This document shows, one piece after another, positions 14,326 through 27,243 of a stretch of 64,000 nt of DNA. Within the stretch, counting starts at the first letter, position 1. Each line of letters begins with the position of its first letter. The position numbers and the translations under genes were made by a program. The notes under the pieces are model-generated. The model was not told the DNA's origin. It did no database searches and saw only the letters and a program-made list of their open reading frames with translations. Source of the stretch: Fasciola hepatica (Eukaryota > Platyhelminthes > Trematoda > Plagiorchiida > Fasciolidae); contig CANUEZ040000014.1 of the NCBI GenBank assembly GCA_948099385.1, forward strand, positions 806,001 to 870,000, given 5' to 3'.

Positions 14326-15790
14326 TCTGCACTGCATCCTGCACTCTTTTGCCGGCTATTTCTCATGCTACCATCCCTCTGACCCTCATGATATGCGTCC
14401 ACAACTTTTACATCTGCACCTCATATTTACCATATCAAATCCCTACAGATCATTCTTGCCATCCGTACCACCCTTCACTTATTCTAATGTCCGCTACGTT
14501 TTCTGCAATGAGTTTTGTGCCCTGTCCGCTGACCATCTACTGCAGTGTAGCACAGGCTTATTACTATATAATCCCTAACAATAGATCCCTCTTTCTTCTC
14601 CACCGTCTCCGGCTACCACCCTTTCCCATTCAATTTCTAGCCTCCTTCAAGCATTCAAGACAGTTTTACATATCCCCAATTGGGCCACAGGCATTTTTCT
14701 GTGTGCTTTTCAGTTTGGTCGGCTTCTCCGTGTTCTACCCATTGTAATGACAACATTACGTCGTAATGTTCTTTACCAGTTCCAAACCGTTTGATCTGTC
14801 ACTACCCGATTGTTCTGGTCCGTCACCACATGTCGCACCTGCATTGATCAAAAACTTTGACACATTCCTACCTGTTCTCTCCGATCCTATCCTTCATTTG
14901 CACTCGTCCATGAACTGCTCCTCACGGTCTTCATCACTTCTGTGCTTCCGCATCCCTTTTTTCTCTCTGCTGGGCTGCCATGTGCACCTGACATGAAGAT
15001 GATCCACCGCGATATTCCAAATTTAATTCTACAACGATTTGCTCTAACCTGATCTAACCCAATCAATTACTGATAATTTCCTTCTAGGACCCATTGTTAC
15101 TTCTCCTGCTCCTCTTATATCTATATATATATATATATAAACTTGCGCATATATGTATATGTGCACGCGCTCTGCATCTTCCAGTTCCTCACTGGCCATT
15201 TCTCTCGCTCTCATCCCACCGACCGTCATGATATGCATCCATCAATCCTACATCTGCGCCTCACATCTACCGTATCCAATCCTTCTAAACCGTTTTTGTC
15301 GTCTGATCAACCCTCGGCGTCTTGTATTGCTCGCTCCCTGTTTTACGGTGAGTTTCTTGCCCTGTCCGCCTACCATCCACTGCAAAGTACCAATGCTTCA
15401 TTGATATCTAATCCACTGCAGTGCACCTCACTAATTTCTCCATCGTCCTTCACTACTGCAGTTCCTTATATCGACTTCTAGCCCATCTCACGTTTATCAG
15501 TCGGCCTTCAGATATATCCACCCGGACCAGCCATATTCCCCATCTGAACTTGACTTTCAAACTCACCGGGCGTCCATTCAACTCCGCCCTCGAGGTCATT
15601 TAAGCTCCCCACAACCTCTGTGGAGTGCATACACTTATCCTACTTTCATCCCACTTTATTCCTCCTTCTGAGCCTTTTTATCTTACATTTTTATGCAAGT
15701 TTCCACTTTTTCATGAATAATATCTGTCCATTCCATCAGCTGTATCAACAAGATTATGCACATGGCATGCTTCAGGCGTCTCCGAAATAA
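14265..15790 (+). repeat. pyrimidine-rich direct repeat pair with AT microsatellites
   Basis: Two related segments, about 14289-14720 and 15121-15560, lie in the same orientation with an offset near 840 bp. Both begin with an alternating TA tract (14289-14322 is a pure one), then share blocks such as TCATGATATGC (14385 and 15225) and similar C/T-rich text in register. The + strand is strongly pyrimidine-rich throughout. The open frames here (up to 160 codons) are low-complexity, rich in Ser, Pro, His and Tyr, and are probably non-coding. The segment ends near an AATAAA and an ATT-rich tract at 15785-15820. This looks like a dispersed repeat or LINE untranslated region present twice; identity of the family is unknown. 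Confidence 0.55.
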
Positions 15791-16154
15791 ACCAATATTA
15801 TATTATTATTATATTATTAGGAAGAGAATTCCTCGCTGTTTCCGAACCCTGTTGCTTTCACAGGCTTTTTGGGAACAAATCTGAAAATACAGAAGTCCCA
15901 GCAGAATCTGGATACCAAATCGAATCAGAATTGATGCTGCAAATCAAGCATGTATAACGGCTCCCGAAGACTGCTGTGCAAAACTGAGCGGTAATTCTGA
16001 CGAAAAAACCCAGGCCACTCGAACACTACGGTTATCAGGCATACCAAACCTTGTGTATCATCGTAAACTCGCAAAGCCCAACTAAAAATGAACTGAATCG
16101 GAATTTACGTTTTCCTTACACGGTTAGCGGAAGCTCGAATAAACTCAATTTTCA

Positions 16155-17165
16155 GTGGCTGTTGGTACTCAAAAGAATCGCAATTCGAGCAATACGTGGC
16201 CTGTTCACACGAATCTCCAACTAAGAATAAGATTGCTTGGCAGCCTCTATGGTATCAAGCTGAGAATCACAAAAAGTGCAAATACATGCCAACCTCAGGT
16301 ATGCAGCCAAATAGGCTTACCACTAAGACCCGAGGGTTCAACGTCCCGTGGCCCGAGTACGACAGTCAGTGCTATACCGTAATTCTGCTATTTCATCACC
16401 CAATTTGGCAGAAATTCAGCACTGCCCTTGGTTCATTTTGCCTCCGAAATAACATCATCTTTCGAAAAGTTTGCCTCTTTCAAAGGTTGTCTAAAAAACG
16501 CCCAAGAATTCTGGATGCTCTGGTGTACCGCTATGCTGTATCAAACACCTCACAGCCTTTAACAGCACCCCGGCCCTCTCAATATGGTGAAACTGAGAGA
16601 TCCTATGACTTTCTGTCCAAGCTGGACAATCAGAAAAGCTCCAAGGCCAAGCTCCGATGTCTCATGCGAAGAAACGGAAGTGCAAAAGTGTTACCCAAGG
16701 GCCAGCTTAGGAAAGTAATGTGAGATATAGCCACATCCACAACGGAGGTGGAACATATGGCAGGGTTTTCAATATAGATCCTTCTTAAGTTGCCTCTGAT
16801 GGCCGTTGGGATTTGATGCATTGATCAAAATCCTGTCTCGTTTGCTTACATCCAGGTTATCGTGCTGCTGGAGTTCGTCCGAGGAAGTTGTGTAAGAAAG
16901 GAAATTGCAATCTTTGACACTATCTTTTGTCGCATGGGGGGAACAGGCTCCCGGTCATCGGGGCTTCTTTTCACTTGCTCTCACGGGTCTGGTTGATTGG
17001 TTGGCGATTGTACTGGCCGTTATTCAAGGTCCCATCGAGTCCCCACGCATCAGTGCGCTACTCGACACCGGTGTAAGTACCTCTGTGATACGTCTTGATT
17101 TAGCCGAACATCTAGATCTTGTGGGAGGAACAACTAAAATTGGATTGGACACCCCCAAATGAGAA
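16155..17165 (+). mobile_element. BEL/Pao-like gag-protease remnant
   Basis: The clearest part is a retropepsin-like motif, SALLDTGVSTSVIRLDLAEH, with the catalytic DTG codons at 17064-17072. This is the aspartic protease active site as found in LTR retrotransposons. About 170 bp upstream, in another frame, RKLCKKGNCNL then HYLLSHG resembles the cysteine/histidine end of BEL/Pao gag proteins just before the protease. A 175-codon open frame at 16196-16723 lies where gag would be, but I see no motif that proves it. No RT can be followed downstream. The element is broken by frame changes. BEL/Pao assignment is moderately supported; a Gypsy-type source is the alternative. Confidence 0.55.
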
Positions 17166-18130
17166 CACCCTACAGTTTCGTGATTGGGTGTTAAGGATTT
17201 GAAATGTTGGGATGAGGGAATAAGCGAACGGATTATAGGGCGCTTACACCGTTCAGTTAGCTCGGGGCTTGCGAGCCATAGCACCTAGCCAGGAAACCCT
17301 TTCCTAGACGGGTAATTTTGAAAGGGCGGATGAGCAGCAACTTGTGATCTACTGAAACTTTACTATCTAGCGGTCGCTCCTCATCTTTTTATTTCATTGT
17401 GAAACAGGTTTCTCAAGGACTCAGTATTCAAAGTCAAATATAAGCTTGTAATTGAACTCTTCTCTGATCAAGGAAATGGGATAACAGTGTGTAGTGTACA
17501 CTTTGATTCAAGCAACAATATCGGCTCCTATCTTTTTGCACTTTTCCAAACTATTTCCGCTTACACGATCCACGATCGGTACAATCGTAGCCATTTCAGG
17601 AGATCCAAACGCAGACCACTGGTCAATCGCTGTCACGCACAGTCAATTCGATTTTTGGTGCATGATTCAGTTCAAACAGTCACGTGCTCAGCTAAAAGCC
17701 ATCTCACATACACGAACACCGCTGGAAATTTATTCTTATTGTGTCCATGTGTAGACGCACACAAGCAAACACGCAAATTGGGCTAGTCACTCTCCTCTCC
17801 AAACCACAATGACCAATCAAACAGTGGCCCATCTTAGCTTCCTCGAGCCAATTATGACAGACGGAAGTCGACGGGGACATGCGGTGAGGTTTCATGTATA
17901 GACCCCTTTAAAATGATCAGAGCGGCTGGCTACGTGGACAGAAAACAAATCCCACGGCTTGGCAGTTAGAAGTGTTTCCATAAGGGTCAGGAAAAGATAT
18001 CTAGACCGATCATGGTAGAATTCGGTTAGCCCCAGATATCTGGGCAGTTTTATCAGCCACACGAAAGACCGCGAAGGAGAAACCTTTGGAAAACCTGAAT
18101 AGCCCATTCTTTTTGCGTCCGCGACCTTTC
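17166..18130. other. intergenic, nothing recognisable
   Basis: Two overlapping + frames near 17.49-17.79 kb have no domain I can name. The stretch may hold more of the BEL/Pao-like remnant to its left, but no RT or integrase motif is visible. Confidence 0.4.
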
Positions 18131-18500
18131 TAAGATGCTTCTGAGCAATACGCAGCCAAATTCGGAACGGATCCCGAAATCAAAACGAGATTATTCGTGA
18201 AATTATACGACATCAGACTGGTAAATGACCAATGACAAAGCAGATTCGAACCTCAGTTATGCGATCACGGAGACTTACGAGACGAGAACCAGATAGCAGC
18301 ATATGATGAAGGAGCACGTGCTTCACGTAGATCCAAAATAGGATATGACAGAGTTGTGTGTTCAAAGTAAACAAACAACATTTGGTTCGCAAAAACACAG
18401 CGCATAAAAACAAGCAAACAGTGTATTTGATCGAGTGATGTCAAGGAAACATGAAATTGCGGTGTTTCTATGGGGGGGACTTCCACAATCGGAAGTTACA
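18131..18500 (-). repeat. solo LTR, BEL/Pao-like family
   Basis: This segment is homologous in the same direction to the LTR at 27244-27613, with shared blocks such as GGATCCCGAAATCAAAA, GAGCAATRCGYAGCCAAATTC and GGAGCACGTGC in the same order. It ends with GTTACA at 18495-18500, as the other copy does. The left end is decayed, so the TGTAAC start is not visible. No integrase or RT lies beside it, so I call it a solo LTR. Orientation is taken from the 27.2 kb copy, whose integrase lies on the minus strand. Confidence 0.62.
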
Positions 18501-18619
18501 TCGTATGCTGCGGTAGCGAATGCCTTCGTAAAAAGAAGCCGAAAGGCTACTGAAACCCCCGTCCAAAAAACAGGAAGGCTGCCCGGACCTAGTATCCTGT
18601 GGGCTGGAGGCCTCTGAGA

Positions 18620-21300
18620 ACCCATACACTGGATGGGAATTAGGCGAATGTTGGTTGCGCACACAGACGCAGTGGGTATCAGTAGTAAGTGGTGGGGACT
18701 TGAAGCTCGCGTACAAGGTGTAGAGTTACTGATTGTTAATGAGACCTGGATTCAACCCAAGGATACCAAACATGAAACGCGTCCTACCTTTGCTATCGGT
18801 CGCGCTGAAAGGCCACTCGGATAGCCAGGCGGGGAGATAGTACCTTTCACGGGGGGCCACAATAGTGAGAAAAGAGAACATAAACCACATCTGCCATATG
18901 CAAAAGGCTATTTGGTTGCCCTCCCAGCATACCGCGCAGAACTGGGGGTTGTCTCCGTGTATCGCAGCCCGTCGTCCCTTACAGAGGAAGACGATAAGCC
19001 GTTGCAATACTAACGGCTGCTCACAGGGTTGGGGGCAAAGTCCTGGCAGTTGGGGACCTGAACGCGACAGAGGCAGATTGGGTAAGCAAAATAGCTTCTA
19101 GTCAATCGTTCAGTCACAGTATTCCTGACTACGTGCGCAGTGAGGGCCTGACTGAGCATGTTGCTGGAGAGAGGGGATGGAGGCATGCTATACCCATATC
19201 TACCCCGAACCGTGTGATCGCAAGATACGTACAGGACGTTTCAGACTTTCGGGTTGAGGTTCCGCTGGGAAAAATGATTACGGATTGACCAGCTCAACAC
19301 TGAATCTGGACAGACCAGTACCCCAGACAAATAAATATGTAGCGGCCACCTGGTAGACCGGACGGTGTTGAAGGAACTGGGGCCGTGATCGAGTGTGGGG
19401 TTGAAAATAGTGAGGACTTTGTGTAGCCACTTTGAGGGCCCACTATTGATGACCTGTGACTGGCCGACAAAGTGGTTCTTCCTTAGAAGATTTGTCGTAG
19501 AGGTGCCCATCCGTGAAAGACTTGTCGGGTCCGGAAGGCTGCTCGGAGGAAGAAATCTGCACGGGCCCAATACCAAAACATTGGTGGTCAAAAACGTTAC
19601 TTGCAGCATTAATCAGGAAAAGGTTAGCCGGGCGAGATCCAGAACGAAGATAGAAAGCATTACGAGGAGCGTCTAGCCGAAACCTCCAAATCAAGCTCGA
19701 AGTGGTATTACAATTACGTGCAGTCCAGGGTGACCCTGAGGCTGGCCGCGGGAAACGTAAAAGATCCCCAGGGTCGAGCTGCAACCAACAGGCTGGAGGG
19801 AGCAGATTCCCTCCGGCTTCATTTCCAGCAGGTGCATAGAAGAGACAACGAGCCCCCGGCCCTCCTCGAGTCACCACCGCAGCTACACTCTGAATGCCAG
19901 AAGACGCTTTCACTGCAAGTGAGGTGCTCATGGTTCTGAGTGGCTTGGTAAGGAATGAGGCAGCAGGTCCTGGTGAAATCCACCCGGAAATCGTCCAGCC
20001 TTTGGCTGAGCTTTTTTATACTGCTGCTGTCTTAGCCATTCGGCGCATCCCACGGCGAACGTTGCATAGCACAGGGCTGGCCCAAGGCGACGTTCACTCC
20101 AATCCACAGAGCCGTAGATAGAGGAGCAAGCCTCAACCACCGGCCCGTTAGTTTAACTGCGGTGTTGTTAAACATGAATAAATGGGTTGCACGAGAAAGC
20201 ACTGGTAAACACGTGACTGCCCACGGGTTAATCGCCACAAACCGGAATGGGTTCACTTGCCAGAGATCCAGCTTGTCAAACCTTATCTGTTTCATGGGTG
20301 AGGTTACTAGAAGGGTAGACCAGTAGGATGGAGTAGAAGTCTGCGACTTCGACTTCCAGAAGGCGTTCGACTCAGTCAACCGCCATTTGCTGCTGGTGGA
20401 AACGCGTGATTTCGGTCTGTCCCCGAAAACTCTTGCGTGGATCGGTAGGTCTACCACGAGCAGGACTTTTCAAGTCAAGGCGGAGAAAAGCGATCCTTAG
20501 GGTATTCATTGAGCGGCATGCTTCAGGTTTCATTCTTTGGACCTAGTTCATTCATCCTGCTCATCAACGATTGGGTCGTAAGCTTGGAAAATCCAAGTGC
20601 CTCCTTTGCAGTTGACCCGAATTAAGGGGCCCTCTAGCAACAGATTCCATATGCCACTGTCTGAATACATTGCATTGCAGGCTAGCGGTATGGGACTCAT
20701 CACCAAAGCCAACGGCCGCATCTACGTGGTGGATGGCAAGGAACCTCAGCCGACTAGGAACCTTTGAGGCTAACAAACACTCTGAGTCTACGAAAGTGAG
20801 GAAGGCAAAAAACCTTGGAGTAAATATATAGGAACATTTCCAATCTTCAGGGCAGTTCTGCAAGGCCACTTAAGGAGCCTCAGAGGAGGGCTACCAGGTG
20901 GGAAGAAACGTAGAGTCTAGGAAACCCTGGGTTTTGTTGTAGTATTGCAAGGCGTTTGTTCGGCCGCACTTGAGACGCCGTGTCCCGGCTTAGCCGACCT
21001 TCCTGGTGAAGGACATCAGGCACCTCGAAAGGGGTTCAACGAATTTTCACCAAGTGGTTTTCTAGTCCAGGAGATCCAGCCTGCGAGCATACGCGAGAGG
21101 CACTTAACTTGTTTCGACTCTAGAGTAGGAGTCTTGGGGTCTACCCAATAGAAGCTTTTGAGACCATCACGAAGTGTGATGATCTCCAGAGGTTGACTAC
21201 TTCAAGGCTGAACTTCAAGGATGGTACGGTTACAAGTGGGTGCCCAATGAAGTTGTTGAAGAAGGGAGTTCTAGGTGACCTTGGAGGAAATCCCTGAGTC
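18620..21300 (+). mobile_element. decayed CR1-like LINE (endonuclease to C-terminus)
   Basis: Motifs appear in the right order for one CR1-like element. An endonuclease piece reads LLIVNETWIQPKD near 18727. A linker frame lies at 19718-19930. RT entry reads RNEAAGPGEIHPEIVQPLAE near 19950, a form of the usual ..AGPD.IHP..... The palm reads CDFDFQKAFDSVN near 20342, where the first catalytic aspartate of CR1-type RT sits. The second catalytic box is unreadable. Many stops and shifts show that it is long dead. Minus-strand frames here (for example 19443-19931 and 20032-20457) are shadows. The element directly follows the solo LTR at its left and meets an opposite LINE at its right. Confidence 0.75.
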
Positions 21301-21739
21301 GGTAGAGATGGGAACGATTGAAACCGCCTCCCGATGGGGATACTAACTGCTGAAACGATTGTGGAGTTTTATTATCCGACGGGCCGCCAATGGGACAGTG
21401 TTCGCTGGAAACAGCAGATGGGTAGTTTTTCAAGTTCTTGAGATGATGCAACGGGTTCGAGACTCAATCCCAATGGATCCAGGATTTTGTACACCTTCAT
21501 CTGTTCTGAAAGAAAAACTTCTGGACTGTACAGACTCAGAAGACTCGTAATGAGGTGTGTCGGGTGGGGCAGATCGCGTATAATAAAATGGCACTAACAA
21601 TAATGTAAGCAATGTTAGTGACGATTACAGTATTATTCTGGTTGAGAAATTGGCAACGGAGCAAGTGAAAATCCCAAGCACACGCCTAAATTTGCTTAAA
21701 AACCTCTTTTGTTAGGGCATCCACTATCTCTTGTGGGCG

Positions 21740-23540
21740 TTTATTTCAAATAGAAATCACCCTCGGAGTGGAAGAATTCTGGTATAAGAAGGGCCGTGGG
21801 TGATGACTAAATAGTTTCTGAGTGTGTCCTCTAGGAGTAGGTAGGTGCGGTCGCATGAAGAATCGACCAACTAGCCCGAAAGAGAGAAGGTGGAGAGGTA
21901 AGGAACTATATCCTCGCATAAGCCTCATATCCAGGTGGTAGAGGTTGAGTAAGGTCAGTCCTAAAACGTAAAAATGACTGATCAGCTGCTGAACAGCTTT
22001 TGTGGCTTTTCTCTGAATGCACTTGAGGTAGTTGCCGTCACGAACGAGACCCGTATGTGCGATTTTGGCTGCCGTATTCTCAGATGGAGCGGAGGTAGGT
22101 GCCATAAAGAATCCGGAAATCTTCCTTGGGCATATGGGGAACGTCTTCCTGATGAGAGTTGAAATTTGGCAGGCAGCCCTGCTAGTCTTCAGATGATGTG
22201 ATGAGAAACAGAGCTCGCTGGCCAGCCAGAAACCCAGTATCTGATATCAGCCTACCCTCTTGTTTTGCCACTTTTCGTTTGTTAGAAAGGGTTGGCCCAC
22301 GGGGCAACGACGGTCTTACCGACTCATTTATCGGTAGGCTCCAGTGCACTGGAAAGCCCTTGGTTGCTCCCATGCCCGACTCCAGTTGAGCACTTTAGAG
22401 GCCCCAGATGGTCACATCATCTGGGTACATGGCTATGCTGGGCTTCACGGCTTCTGATGGATCGTTTATATGGATCGGGAAGAGTAGGAGAGGCAGCAAG
22501 TAGCCTTGAAGGATTCCTGTTTTGACCGGTGATAGAAGGGATATGAAGAGCTTGCAAGCACAGTAGAGGAGCGCTCAGACAGAAAGCTCTTAATTACTCA
22601 GAACAGTTCAACGGTGATACCTAGCACTTCCAGCTTGTGCAGTATAGATGAGTGCGGCACCCTTTCGAAGGCTTTTGCAAAATCTATGAAAACAGCGTGG
22701 GAGGTTTTACCCTGGTCGAGGGCCTGCGTTAGCAGTTAGCATGTTGGTGAAGCATGGTTTGTCCAGCAGAAATCGGTGTTGGAAAGGGTAAATTAAGCTA
22801 TTCATCTGCAAACGGTGTAGTATCGTGCATTTGATGATGCGCTGAATGACCTTTCTAGGCATGCTGGTCAGACTTATTGGCTAGTAGCAAGGTGGGAAGG
22901 GCCCGAAACCTCTTCTGAGGATAGATGTGAATATGGCTTTCTTCCACGAGCTTGAAAAAGTGCCACAGCATAGGCAGCGCTGGAATAGGAGGAAATATGT
23001 AGGAGCTACAATATTTGTGCATTGCTTTAGTGGCCCGGGATGCATGCCGTCTGGGCCCATTGAACTATACGGACTGACATGTTTGCGCTGCAGTTCAACG
23101 TCCGGGACGGAGAAGTGGATGCTGTCTGAATTTTAGTCTACTGCTTTTGGAGGAGGAGCAGGATAGGTTAACGTCGGCGGAAGGTCGAAAATAGAGCAAA
23201 AGGTCTGACCCCCTTGATCGGAAGAAGTGTCCGGGGAGCCGACAGGGAGGTGGAGGGTTGGTGCAGGGGGGCTGGTCTCCCGTATGTGGCGAATAGGCTT
23301 AGGTAGGATGGATTTGATGGAGCGGACCCATGCGCGGAAACCCTTTTGTACCCCTTTAAAGTGCTCACAAATGTTCGACCTGCACCCGCTTGCAGTCCCT
23401 TTGAATTTGTTCGCATCTGCTTTCAGCTGGGTGCATTTCATTATGGCAAACAGGAGTGCAGGCTGTCCCAGCGGGCGGAGGATGGGAAGCATTGGTGTAT
23501 GCTTGGTATCGTTTCCAGTCTTCACCCTCGGCACGAAACT
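21740..23540 (-). mobile_element. decayed CR1-like LINE on minus strand
   Basis: Reading right to left, a linker frame (23534-23133) leads to an RT with GPDGMHPGPLKQC, then PISLTSMPRKVIQRIIK near 22.9 kb, a KTGILQGYLLPLLLFPIHIND stretch near 22.5 kb (broken by no clear stop), and the catalytic box as AMYPDDVTIW near 22.41 kb, in which the usual FADD has become YPDD. The C-terminal part (22105-21746) shows KCIQRKATKAVQ and LTLLNLYHLDMRLMRG, the CR1 pattern ..VQR.ATK.V......L.LY.L..RR.RGDL. Stops and shifts are frequent. It faces the plus-strand CR1-like element to its left, tail to tail. Confidence 0.74.
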
Positions 23541-24889
23541 TGTTGCTTCATCGATTATTCTTTTCCATTTCTCCTGCCCTTGATACCATTGTCGCCATTG
23601 CGATTCCTCGGCGAACCTTCGTCCTAGGTCTTTATTCCTCCCCTCTCACCTTTCTGCCTTCAAACTTTGTCTCTACCTCTTCAATATTCAGTTCGTGTAC
23701 CACCCCTCTAGCAATACCATCTGGCATATTTTACCTCTCCTAACTTTTCAATCTTTGTAGCTTCCGTCCTAGCTGATACTAATCAGGGACAGTGATCCTA
23801 TGAGTCCCCTCGGACTAGGCTCGGGGGCGGAAATACTCCTCCTCTGTCTTATCGTGCAAAGTCATCCAAGAAGTCTGTGTTTTACATTAATCGCAGTTTC
23901 GAGTGATCCGAAGGGCTGTTTGTGCGGAAGCCTGGACAAAATTGGCACGCAACGGCTTAGATGTTGGTAGTGGAAAAGAAACACTGGGGAGAAGACCTCA
24001 TCGGAGCAATTGGAAAGCTGAATAAGCTATTGCAGTCAAGCTCTCCTTCTCTGACACTTGAACACAGCGCGGTTCTCAGGGGCGTGTGTTTGAGCTGGCC
24101 TAACCGCGGGCAGTTCGTAGTTTCATGGCTCAGTTATTGGCATGCTTTCAAGCGGCCTTGTGGAATCGGCTCCCGGGGTTTGTAGTTACCGCTCAAGCTT
24201 CAGCAGTTTTCGGGGCCCTCTTGGACCTTTGATGGTCTGGAAACTTTCCAGCTTGCTTCTACTGCGCTCATGGCTAACGAAACAAATAGCACACGGATTC
24301 GGTAGATAACTATGGTCGCGAATCGAAGGATGCATCTCTTGTAGTCATAAAAACAAAACTGAGCCACAGAGTTGTTTAAATAAACCTGCAGAACAGAGAG
24401 TACGGGGCAAAAAACTGACAAAGGGGACTCAAAAGTAAGTGTGTGCCATTGGCGGTCGAGCCAAGAGCGGCTTGATTTGGAGTGATAAAACAAAGTTCAT
24501 GCATGGGGTGCCGGTAAAGGTGATTGCCACCAATGGACGCAATGTCACTACACTTCCAAATTTGTCCCCTTTAAAAAGGTTCCTTCAGTTTCTCTCTCCA
24601 CCGTGGGTCTCCAGGTGTTCCCGGTCATCACCTGCACTTTGCCGACCAGGTGCTGATCCCAGGTAAGAAGTTTTGCTGTTTTACTTTGGTTCCCTACTTA
24701 GGCTTCTACGGCCTCATTTGCCACCACCACCATGCCTGTTCCCTTAGCTGTCTAGCCTTAGGAATGTCATCTGCAGGCGGAGGCCCACCAGGGTTATGGC
24801 CGCGTATACAGGTCAAGAGACTGTCACTTCTGCCGGCGACAAGCCCGATTCTTCTTCTGCTCTACTGCCACTGATGAACCAAATATGAG
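23541..24889. other. intergenic, probable LINE debris
   Basis: The + strand is pyrimidine-rich at 23.52-23.76 kb. A frame at 23961-24185 ends with text vaguely like a LINE C-terminus, but I cannot support it. Nothing else is recognisable. Confidence 0.4.
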
Positions 24890-25065
24890 CCACACGAATA
24901 TTACCGGAATGGTTGCCAGCCGGGTAGTCAATGCGTGGAACAAACCGCCGGCCAAGGTGGGGGATACGGACTTGGAGCTTCAGTTTCTAGCCTTTTTGGA
25001 CCGTCGCTGGTCGGCCGTATTCCCTGGATCAACTAACCTAACATACACGAGGCAAACTTGAAAGC
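24890..25065 (+). mobile_element. 3' end of a decayed CR1-like LINE
   Basis: One frame reads MVASRVVNAWNKPPAKV and then LQFLAFLDRRWSAVFP. This is the CR1 C-terminal pattern F..RVV..WN.LP..VV......FK..LDR.W. Nothing upstream in the same frame can be assigned, so the copy is either 5'-truncated or decayed. A C/T-rich stretch follows it, as a LINE 3' untranslated region would. Confidence 0.6.
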
Positions 25066-25849
25066 AGAGCTCTTCCTACCTTTTCATCTACCGCTTTCTT
25101 TTTATCTGTCAATTTCAGTCCCACATTTTCACTCCACCCCTCTTCAAGGCCCTTGTTGAGTCTCCCTCGCACAGGACCTTTCCATATTGGCTCTTATGCC
25201 AAACTCTGCTATATGAATGACCCTCTTGGTTGGAAGTGGACCAGGGCAGGGACCCAGTTAGCAACAGTGGGGTTGGTGCGCTCCTGGCAACAGACCAAGA
25301 ATTAACCATATCCCCCCTTAGGTCCAAGACTGAAAAGAAACAAAGTGAGGGCAGAAAGGAAGTGCAGAAGCCGTCGCCCTGCGAGAATCAACTGATGCTC
25401 CATGGTGCAAGAATCCGGACTGATCTGTTGGCCCGAGCCTCGATTCCCGCTACCAGAACTGGCTTCACCTGACCTGGCTCAGAGTCACAGAGTAGCGTAG
25501 TTCATTTAAAGCCCAATGATGCAAGAAACTCGACTTATCAACTAGGCCAAATCCAAGTGCGTGGTCGAAAACAGTTGTCATTTAGGACTTGTTGGAAGAT
25601 GAAACTTGGCAAAGCTGTCCGAAGTTGGAGGATAGCTCAACCCTCGCCCGTTTGTGTGTTATCAGAACGCCCACGGAGAATGATTGTGAGTCTTTGGAAG
25701 TCCTAGATCATCAATCAGCTCCAATCACGCCAGTGAGGACTATCGACGCAAAAACCTTATTATGGTCTCGGGCGCTGCGCCTGAGAATCAGACAAGAGTA
25801 AATAATAAGGGACACCCAAGCGACGGGAGAAACGCCGTGGTGTTACATA

Positions 25850-27243
25850 CTAACGCGAGATAGAAACAAAAGGATGGAACTCGCCAAAGCCGCTAGGGAG
25901 CATGAGGCGTCAATAGCTGCCTTTGCGGAAACATGGCTTTCTAAAGAAGGCCGTGTGCCTGAACTAATAAGCAATGGTTATGCAGCCTAAAGGCAGGATA
26001 CGGAACACGATCGACTCGGAGGAGGGGTAGCCAGCCTCGCTAGGTCAGGTACAAACCATATTGAGTCTTAGACCAAGGTGTGCACTCGTAATGTTCACTT
26101 GTAAGAAGTTACGATCATCTTCCCAGACAGACGAGTCGGCGTTTTGTATGTCAGCTGGGCACCAGGCACAAACGGCGACGAGGGTGTTCGCCTACTGCAA
26201 ACCCTGACGGAACTAGTAAGGGACTCACAAATACAACTTAGTGCGTGACTCCGACCTTCCGCGCACTGACCGGGCCATTGGAGTCCGCTTGCCGAGATCG
26301 CTACAAGGGACCTATTTGGAATGGCTGCATGCTGAGGCGCGGCACCAACATATCTCGGAAAAAAACAGATGTATGTCCGGATGCTTTCCATCCTCCCTGG
26401 ACCTGGCAATACCAAATCTCTCCGCTGATGTGCCTCAACCGCATTACAGTGCACCCCTGGGCAAGAGTGACCGCGTGTATCAAAATCGCCCCGCGCATGC
26501 AAGACCTAAGGTATCCTCAAGGCCGGTTGGGAATTCCGGCGATATGGACACAGCTAAGCTTCGAAATAGGGCGATGGGGCCGACATGAGACGTGCTGGAG
26601 GGGACCACTGTCGAGGATCCCTAGTAGGCCATAAAGGGGTACCCACTTACCCTCCGGGAGGTGTCTGAACCCCTGAAACGAAGGAGTGGGAGATGGGTAA
26701 ACCAGTTTGGTAGAACGCTGCAGTAGCCAAGGCCATGAAACGTAGAAACCGCAGCTGGAATCTTTCAAACGTTCCCGGCAGCTGGCTAGCCTAGATTGAT
26801 TATACGAAGCTTAGAAACAGGATCGTGAGCCTTCTGTGAACTTTGAAGCGGGAGTTTGAGCCCAAATTAGCAGAGGACAGAAGCCGAAGGAATTCAATGT
26901 TTATGTGCAGTCAAAAGGTTTAACAAAAGATGTGATGGTTTCACTGTCAATTAACGACCGCGACATTGTCATTGATGACCGGGGCAAAACAAATGCTGTG
27001 GGTGAATACCCTGGCAGAGTACGTGGGATATATGGTGAGGCACGAGCCGATTTGGCGCTGACGCATCCTCCTCCGCAGTCAGAAAGCTAAATCTTTCAGA
27101 GGCAATTGTGCGTAAGTGCCCACAGGATATAGACAGCCACAAGCCGGCAGGTTCTGATGGCATCCATCCAGCTACCATCAAGCCGTTGGCGGATATCGTG
27201 GCTCCGTTAGTACGCAGGCTGTATAGGTCCACGATGTATATGG
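25850..27243 (+). mobile_element. CR1-like LINE, 5' part (endonuclease, linker, RT start)
   Basis: An endonuclease piece reads IAAFAETWLSKEG near 25.92 kb, and a second reads LYVSWAPGTNGDEGVRLL near 26.14 kb. The linker shows AMKRRNRSWN near 26.74 kb and the pattern of a basic segment leading into the RT. RT entry reads AGSDGIHPATIKPLADIVAP near 27.15 kb. Immediately after ..LYRSTMYMV the frame stops at an LTR end (TGTAAC at 27244). The RT resumes at about 28815, so this piece and the piece at 28815-30142 are one element split by a BEL/Pao-like insertion. Stops and shifts show that it is dead. Confidence 0.75.

Noticed and set aside
14265..14747. 160-codon plus-strand frame with a hydrophobic, Cys/His/Pro-rich product
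   Set aside because: It begins in a TA microsatellite and runs through a pyrimidine-rich repeat. The related unit 840 bp on does not keep the same frame.
16196..16723. 175-codon plus-strand frame as a host gene
   Set aside because: No domain or splice signal is visible. It lies where gag of the BEL/Pao-like remnant should be, so I folded it into that element.
19241..20457. Three long minus-strand frames (122, 162 and 141 codons)
   Set aside because: They are opposite a CR1-like LINE whose motifs on the plus strand are in the correct order.
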